Shown: positions 56,229 to 64,000 of the stretch, piece after piece
Position numbering within the stretch: position 1 is the stretch's first letter
How the letters are laid out: every line of letters starts with the position of its first letter
The notes under the pieces: model-generated
Databases searched by the model: none
Told to the model about the DNA's origin: nothing
The model's input: only the letters and a program-made list of their open reading frames with translations
Position numbers and translations under genes: made by a program
NCBI GenBank assembly: GCA_936450465.1
Contig: OW388305.1
Location: 38,015,187 to 38,079,186 of the forward strand
DNA: 64,000 nt
From: Gibbula magus
Taxonomy: Eukaryota > Mollusca > Gastropoda > Trochida > Trochidae
Direction of reading: 5' to 3'

Positions 56229-58447
56229 GCTTACTATTCTGAAATAGGCTTTATTTAGGAATTATCTAAATGGGAACAGTCTGCAGAGTATTTTGATAGA
56301 ACATAACAGCGGCATCGGCCAAATATCCCCTGTGAACACTTATATAATTGCTTTATTGCAACTCCCATATATCATGCGCCTATCTTATTCTCTGATCACA
56401 CAAAACAAACAACGTATGTATTAGACGTGCCCATCGAATATTTTGCAGTTGGCTGTCGATCAATTGCATCGTGTTGGGGAATAAATAATTCACCGACTAT
56501 TTCCTTTGCGTAATGGATCTTAACACCGGAGCTCCCACAAATTTAGCACCAACAAAGTAAAATTGATTCCTAAACAATGTTTGTACGTACCATGGGACAA
56601 TCTTGATGGATAGTAAATTAGTCTGCAGTTGCTTTTAAATATTTAATTCTGTGATGAAGGTCCTGCACATCAAAACTTATACATTAACACCCTGCTTGCT
56701 GCATGAGCCTCAAGCTGCCCAAAACATGCAGTCAATCTGCAGTTTAAAGGGCAAGATCAAGGCAGTATCCGCCATCTTGTTTTTGGCATTATGTGAAATT
56801 AGAAACGCGCTGTATTTTTACTAATTTTACAACTTTTTAATAAAAAAAAACATATACATTGATAGAATATCTACATAGTAATAAATAACTTATCATTAAA
56901 CTAATAAACAATGTCCTGTTATGTCGTAGCAAAGCTTTCCACACTTGTAGTATCTTAACCAGTAATTAAGTTGCCTCTTTATATCCCAAGGTATACATAC
57001 TTAAAGGGATGGCTTCAGTTCTTAAGTCATTAAAATATTACCTTCATTAGTATCTTTCAATTTGACTGTGTTTTAATCATGTATTAATAACATATGGTAT
57101 ATGTTAACAGGGATATCCCCTCGAATTTCGTTTCCACAAAAAATACCCAAATAGAACCTCCTTTTAAGCAGATGGTAATATGTTTTTGCATATTGTTTTG
57201 CAATTGATAACACTTTTATTCCATTTTATGACATCTCTTTATAACAATTAAAAAATGTGCTACAGCCCTTTAAAATTATGATTTTTCCTTTGGTGTTGAT
57301 ATTTATAATACCTAAAAGCTAGTAGATTTTCAACACTCTTCGTCATGATCGTGAAATCAACCTATTTAAAGATTATTTTTTCAGACCTATCAAATACTAA
57401 GACGACTCACTTCAAAGATTAGTAACATGAATTTCTAATTTACCAATTAAAATAGACAGGTGTATTGATTATATTCAACTTAGGGTGGAGTCGTTGTGAC
57501 TTTACAAATAACTTTTTAACTGCAAGACATTTATTTCCTCGATCGATAAGTCAATGTTTGAGTAGTCTATGCTAATCTTTATACAGTCATACGGGATCAA
57601 TTCATGATGTTTATTTAAACTAGGATGGGTTCTCCTTGTGGGATAGTAATCTATATCTTAAATTAATTATTTTGAATAAAACATGCTCGTAAGTCATCAT
57701 TTATGATTTTATCTGTCATTCCTTTTAACCTTAAACTTGTATTTTATCATCCAAAACTATGCTCCATAATGATATTGTTTGTCAGCGATCAAGTGATCCT
57801 TCATAGAAGATAATATGATACCATATATTTTGTACAATTTATGCCTTGATATCTTGGCATGTCATCATAATGCTATGACATCACAATGCTATGACATCAT
57901 AAAGCTGAGGACATCACAATGCTATAACCTCTCTGTACTGGAAGTCTATTGGCAATAATGTGTTAAAAGATACATACAAAGTTTGTATGTAATACTTATG
58001 AATAATGATAAATCAGAAACACCTTAAACCATCCATTTCAAAGCAAGCAAAATCTATATTAGAACAATTTCAAATCTGTAACTATTTATGAAATTGAAAT
58101 TCACATCATGAAACATTCTCATTTCCTTTACCTTATCTAAAATAATGACGTTATGGTTCAATCCTAATCATATTTGTAACATTTTATCTTTACTGCCTTG
58201 CCTAATTTCCAGTTTAAAACTTCCTTCAAATAAAATAAAACTTGATTCATTCACTCGATCAACACATTTTTACCATTTACCTTAGTTTAGATACATCTAT
58301 TTCCATTTTCACATGTGCCACTTCACAAGAACATTTTATATGCCCTCATCATCCCATGTCCATAACTATTAATCAAGGTAAATCGTGACAACATATAAGC
58401 TAGGCTTATAAAGATCTCTCACAATCTCCAGACTGATGTCTCCGTGA
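56229..58447. other. AT-rich tract with fragments of families A and F
   Basis: Family F relative, inverted, around 56790-56960; a terminus GTGCTACAGCCC followed by TTTAAAA near 57258-57275; a GCTATGACATCA(C/T)AAT microrepeat at 57866-57930. No exon recognised. Confidence 0.4.
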
Positions 58448-58610
58448 TTTGCACTGACAAGCAAGGGCCTAGCACATATCCTTGTCTCAGACACATTACA
58501 TCAAAGACATAACCAGCTTAGTTATAGTCTATAATGATTTGTCTTTCAGACAGTTTCGCACTGAAAGCTCTTTAGCTGGAGTGACAGCATTGACACCTTG
58601 GTTTATATCA
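58448..58610. repeat. Repeat family E (copy 1)
   Basis: Shares TTGCACTGACAAGCAAGGGC, TCAGACACAT and CATTGACACC with 59161-59345. Confidence 0.65.
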
Positions 58611-59098
58611 GATATGTATATAATGAGAATTGGTACCATTTTCATAAATCAAATTTTGAAAATCTTTGATCACTTTTAATATCCTTAGATTCCATCTTTA
58701 AACATTTAGTTACAATCATAAAGATAAAATAGGATTATTTTGTTGAGTATTAATATATATTTTTATTTATATTTTCTTATAATAACATAATTATTTTTTT
58801 GAAAATATATCTTTAATACTGACAAAAAAGGATTAGAGCTAGTATAAACGAAGACATAAAACTAGATTACTTATAGATCCTACAATGATTTTTCTATAGA
58901 TGGCATGTGTAGGCTTTTTAGATTGAATTCGACATGTGTATTATGTCAATTACGATTTGACAAAATTGGCAACAACTCATAGGTTTCTAGAACAGAGAGG
59001 GTCACCAATTTACATGTAAAACATTTCTAAACGGGAGGGGAGATTCAAACTCCATGATCTCTCTCTCTCTGGATCCACCACTGCATATTCTGAAGATT

Positions 59099-59100
<2 letters not shown>

Positions 59101-59149
<49 letters not shown>
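59101..59149. repeat. (TA)n microsatellite
   Basis: About 24 uninterrupted TA units directly before repeat family E copy 2. Confidence 0.97.
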
Positions 59150-59152
<3 letters not shown>

Positions 59153-59160
59153 GTTGACAT

Positions 59161-59345
59161 TGATTGCACTGACAAGCAAGGGCCTAACTTTGAGCCCTGG
59201 CTCAGACACATAACATTAATGTATAACCGGCTCTTGTTAGGTTTAGTTAAAGTCTACTATGGTTTGTTTCATTATCACCAGCGCTCTCTCAAATCTCTTT
59301 AGAGAGTGTGAAAGCTTACTGATAATATATTATTGACACCCTGGT
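59161..59345. repeat. Repeat family E (copy 2)
   Basis: Begins ATTGCACTGACAAGCAAGGGC; see 58448-58610. Confidence 0.65.
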
Positions 59346-59349
59346 CTTG

Positions 59350-59515
59350 AAACTTTGTTTTATTGTGGATCACACTATCTGCAATAGTACAAATATTTTT
59401 AGTTTTTTTCCAGGATGAGTCCCATGTGGATTTCAAACCCACACCCTCTGATTCAGGCACCAATTGCTTAACCAAATGAATGTACCAACAGCTTAACCAT
59501 TCAGCCACTGTGAAA
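59350..59515 (-). mobile_element. Second tRNA-headed SINE-like element
   Basis: On the minus strand CAGTGGCTGAATGGTTAAGC resembles the A-box region of a Leu/Ser-type tRNA, and GTGGGTTTGAAATCC resembles a B box. No acceptor stem pairing makes it a tRNA gene. Confidence 0.5.
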
Positions 59516-60699
59516 TCAACGTGGAATTGAATTGGACATGTGAATCGTCAAATATTCAAACAAGTTTAAGAAGGGTTATCTTATGAATTAATTCTTACAT
59601 ATGAAACATGAAAGATGCCAAGGGTATACAATTTCATTTTGTGTCTCATAATATATTGCAGTTGCTAAAAAAAAACACAATGCATTTGTATGCTGAAATA
59701 TAAATAACATTTTCAAATAGTGTATTTTATGTTGATAATGAAGAATTAGAAATGAGTATTTTTTTATACTCTCATACTTTCAAAACAACTTACTGCAACA
59801 GTAGCGTGACATTGACCTTGTTTACAACAAAAGAAGATAAAAATATGAAATTCCATACATAACCAACCCAATTTCTTTTCTAAATCTAACAAGATTATCC
59901 AAAACCAAGTATAAACCCTTTGGCCTAAATGTTTAAGCCTTCTAGAGCAAGAAGGCAAAATACATTACAATCTCTATGATGACTGAAGCCTTAAAACTCC
60001 TGAGTCAATATTTACCCCTATGATGGTCCAAACATTGTGACAAAAGGTCCCGATATAGAAAACCACAGCGCAAGTTGAAATCGGTGAAAGTAAGTTTTTG
60101 TCAACAATAGGTGAGACGAGAAAGCGGTGATGTGCGAGAGCTATAACGAAATTATTCAAGCATGTGATGAACACTTCAGTGGGGTAAATATGTATCAGGT
60201 AAATCTTATTTTCATATGCAGTGAACCCCGATAGGCAACAATAACAGGAGAGGTCAAGGGTCATGGATATGATCAGTGATACTAATGCAGAGGAAGGGCG
60301 TGAAACTCAATGATGCAAGCCCTTATCGAGTATTACTAAATTTTGTATCTAAAAAAAGTGAGTCGAATAATGCTCAAGGGGAGGGTTTGTGTTATTATCG
60401 TTTATATGAATAAGAGCATTTGAACAATAACCTTTTATTTTGTTCTTATCGACAGGTCCCCTATCTAACTAATGAAGCTTAAGGATGTGAATTATGCTTC
60501 TGTGGAGAGAACTCTGAAAAGAACCATTCAAAAGCATTGGAGATGAATAGACATACAAGATGAATTCTTTTTCATCACATCAATTGAAGCAGGGTTAGCT
60601 TTCAATATTGATAAATAATGACTCTGAGGTGTCGACCATAAAATTGTATCGTATTCTGCAAAGATATATTTCTGCTAAACATATGCTTCCTCATGAAAA

Positions 60700-60905
60700 T
60701 TTAACCTATTTGGATGTATTGCAGGGTTGTATCTTGGGTCCTTTATTTTTCAGAAGAAAATAATATATTACACAAACTAACATCTTAATTTTTGTGTGTG
60801 ATAGTAACATTAAGTTCACCAAGAAATAATTATATTAACAATGGTCTGCTGCAAGGTTGTATCCTGAGTCCTTATCTTTTTCAATTCAGAGCTTAACTAC
60901 CAAGT
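60700..60905 (+). pseudogene. Possible decayed reverse-transcriptase remnants
   Basis: Two short in-frame stretches read LQGCILGPLFF (about 60718-60750) and LLQGCILSPYLF (about 60847-60885), resembling the QGxxLSPLLF motif of non-LTR reverse transcriptases. Stops follow closely, and no other RT motif was identified. Confidence 0.3.
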
Positions 60906-61921
60906 CTATACATAGGTATTCAAGTGCACAGCACAGACAACGTTACTTTTTTGTGACATCAAAAAGATGATTTTGTAAAAAGTTGTTATTCATTGCATGG
61001 AACAAAGTACACACAAATGACTTGAAATAGAAATTAGCAAGTCTTAACTTGAAAAGACAAAAATCTCACTTAGGTATTCTGAGAGAATTTAACAGATTTC
61101 TCTTTGAATAAAAAGTTTCTTAGAGCTGCTTCCATTTCTACTACAACCTCTAACCAGAATCGAAGTTTGCAAAACATATCAACAAGTGCCCGTAATCTCC
61201 TTGTAAACACTGAAAAATCAATGTGAAACATTTCCTCAACATGGTCTTGACCCCTCTGACATTTCCTGGGCCAGTTTGTCCTAATCTGCCTCCTTGTTTA
61301 GCAATTTATCATGCTTACAGTGACTTATCTCCCTTATAATGACCATTAAGTGCTAAGTAGCGGTCAGTTTAGGGGATAAGCAATGATTTCTGACCAATAA
61401 ACAGACAGTTGTACACCTTTATAATTATCCACAGTCAGGGCTCTAGTAGTTTTGGTCATGCCAAAAACATGGATGAACAAGTTGTGGTTAGTTGATAAAG
61501 TGATTTTGTGGTGATAAACATGCACTTGTTAATACATTAAAATATCCATGGTCAGGGCTCTATGCATCATGACCAGGCCAGAAACATGAATATGAAAAAC
61601 AAGTCTTGCAAGTTTGAAGAATGGGGACTGATGTTGGAACATTTGCAAATCTATAAAAAAAAAATATCACTAATCAGGGAGGTACCTTGTTTAGATCTGA
61701 CCCCAAACATGAATAAGTAACACCTTTGGCATTCCAAGATAACCTGGTCAAGTTACGAGTGCTCCTTAAAACAATTTGTCCAGATTATCGAGGGGAACAA
61801 GATCGACCTAATGGGACATCTGACATCACGAGAACAATGACGTTACAAGGCTAGTTTAACCCTTATCTGTCCTAGGAGTCCAATCTGTACATGCAATCAG
61901 CCCATTACAGTGTGTACCAGA

Positions 61922-62575
61922 CCATCATACTGTCAAAGTCAAGTGTTAGTGATAGGCGTTGACCTGAGTTTTTGTTGATGTCAATAATTTAAGCATGGAT
62001 TTGTTAAAATATTGCATTCTACCATTTTACTGTCAGATTCAAGTGTTAGTGATAGGCGTTGACCTGAGTTTTGTGGATATAATAAAATTGGAATTATTGT
62101 GTTGACCTAAGTTTTTTTAATAAAAGCATGGATTTATTACAATATTTCATTCTACCATTTTACTGTCAGAGTCAAGTATTAGTGATAGGCGTTGACCTGA
62201 CTTTTTGTGGATATAGTAAGAATGGAATTATTGCGTTGACTAAAGTTTTTGTTGATGTCAATAATTTTACCATGGATTTATTAAACTATAGCATCCTACC
62301 ATTTTACTGTCAGATTCAAGTGTTGGGGATAGGAGTTGACCTGTGTTTTTGTGGATATAGTCAAATTGGAATTATTGTGTTAACCAAAGTTGTTGTAAAT
62401 AAAAGCATGGATTTATTACAATATTTCATTCTACCATTTTACTGTTAGGATTCAAGTGTTGGAAATTTAAGGATAGGATAAGCCAAAAGCTTTTGAAGAT
62501 ATAAATAAAAGAATAGAATTATTAAAATATTGCATTCTACCATTTTACTGTCAGGATTTAAGTGTTGTAGAATTA
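61922..62575. repeat. Tandem array, unit about 110-145 bp, five copies
   Basis: CATTCTACCATTTTACTGTC recurs about five times, with TCAAGTGTTAGTGATAGGCG, GTTGACCTGAGTTTTTGT and AGCATGGATTTATTA. Units vary in length through internal indels, and an open frame of 106 codons is due to the repeat. Confidence 0.88.
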
Positions 62576-64000
62576 GTGCCAAAGGCATCAACCAAATTAA
62601 GTTTTGATAATAACAAAAATTAAAAACCCAAAACTATACAATTATTTGTTGAGGAATTGATAATGGGATTTACGCAAAACCAAAATAGACAAAATTTCGT
62701 GGAAAATCACCTATTTCTTCACAAGTGAAAATTCAGTGTTCTGAAAATGTCAAAGAACTTTATTGGAGGCATTGGCCAGAGTATTCTCAAAATGAAAAAT
62801 AAAGACTTCTTTCTTTCAATTCCAGATTGACTGACACGCAGAATTTAATTGAGGCTGAAATAGTTATTAATTTCATCATAAAAATATTGAATCTTGACAC
62901 TAATGCAACATCGAGGGGTTAATCGTACCTTTCTGTAAACCCTACCTATAGGTCTACATACATCTACATATTTACAAGGTGAAAGCTTAAGGTATTCTAG
63001 TCCCACTTGTTACTTTATTAACATCAAAGCTTACTGTATTATTTTATCAAGTTCACAGCAGGAGATGACCTTGAGTGACTGAGGTCGTGACCTTTCCATT
63101 GAGAATATGCGATTCTAAATTGAATATTTTTTATAAGCAATTCCGGTAGGATATCCCCCAAAATCCTGAGTGGATATTTTTTATTATTGTCATAAAAACA
63201 ACAGTTTTGTGAGGGTTTTCAATTGAACTAACTTTTATTTGGTATTTCAGATAATAAAATGTTCATAAACTTCAACAATGAAAATATTTTGAATATATGG
63301 TTTCCAAAATTATAATATATGAGAAAATTCACTTTCATTTTGTGAAATGGTATGAATTGAAAAAGTTTAATTTGTTAAATTTAGTAAAGATACTTTTTTA
63401 AAAGTGATTTTCCCAAGGATGAGGACAGATAATATTTCAGACTGTGCCCTTGAGTTCACTTGAATGTCATTTTGATGTCAAACCTTAACCATTTATCATT
63501 TCATGTTTTTACGAAGATCAAATATCTGATAAAGCCCTATACAGAAAAACCTGTTCTGGAGTGTCACTCGTGCTCGATGTGCTTTGTATAAAACTGGTTC
63601 CCAGTGTAAGAAGCTACTCTTCCTCTTTTAATTCACACACAATTCATACATACAGAGCCCAGTCTGTTTGCTCTTGTAAAGCCACCTGATCTTGTCTCCG
63701 TATATGAAATCTAGTTTGTTTGAACTTGAACAGTAGGGATAGGATCTCTTGCAAATGATATAGGAATTACAACATTTATGTATTCCATAATTATGTTCTG
63801 GAATGATCTCATTTTCATCTTTTTATATCTTAAATTCAAACTCAAGTTTTTGGACTAGTGACCAATACTCTAAATTTTCTAAATTTCCTTAAATGTAAAA
63901 TTTTCATAAACATGGGAGTAGGTAGCGGGGGTTGGGGTCGAATATTGTAATGCAAGGTAAGGGAATGGGGAGAGGGGGGCGGTGCCTATGACAAATACGC
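62576..64000. other. AT-rich tract without recognised gene
   Basis: No exon, RNA gene or repeat with confident support. The last 100 bases become G-rich. Confidence 0.45.

Noticed and set aside
62128..62448. Open frame of 106 codons with repeated MDLLQYFILPFYC
   Set aside because: Arises from the long-unit tandem array; neighbouring units are out of frame with stops.

Overview
This window is animal nuclear DNA: AT-rich, with short exons bounded by GT..AG introns, dense dispersed repeats and no bacterial-style gene packing. The repeats (tRNA-headed SINEs ending in GTGAGTGAGT/ACTCACTCAC, many short TTAA-flanked MITEs, and a recurring GAGTTATCTCCCTT motif) suggest a mollusc, probably a gastropod. 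Species cannot be fixed from sequence alone.

Two genes are supported, in convergent orientation. At 349-601 (+) is the last coding exon of a gene that enters from the left; I do not recognise its product. From 27182 down to 9767 (-) lie thirteen consecutive exons of a kazrin (KAZN) orthologue. They run from an N-terminal coiled coil through a basic linker and three C-terminal SAM domains to a stop codon. All splice sites are GT..AG and all intron phases join in frame, giving about 775 residues. The 5' coding exon or exons are missing: the first visible exon begins in mid-codon, and no further exon was recognised between 27183 and 64000, so that tract is either a very long first intron or upstream intergenic DNA.

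Layout: 1-348, intron of the left gene, with a truncated MITE. 602-9766, convergent intergenic/3' flank with SINE, MITE and palindromic elements. 9767-27182, kazrin exons with repeat-filled introns. 27183-33000, Tigger-like and TTAA MITEs and a nested SINE. 33000-34030, a satellite of about 160 bp. 34287-42010, a belt of unrelated tandem arrays (22, 99, 32, 59 and about 93 bp units). 42010-64000, mostly unannotatable AT-rich DNA with scattered MITEs, SINEs, a 12-bp array and a degenerate long-unit array.

The most unusual observation is in kazrin introns 1 and 2 (visible numbering). In both, the 3' splice site plus the beginning of the following exon has been copied into a local tandem array (about 85-100 bp units at 25650-26170; exactly 92 bp units at 22299-22690). 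This leaves several decoy acceptors upstream of each true one. Other strong points are a 5'-truncated LINE with a 15-bp target duplication, an hAT-type MITE with an 8-bp duplication, and a MITE insertion whose empty site is preserved in a sister repeat nearby.
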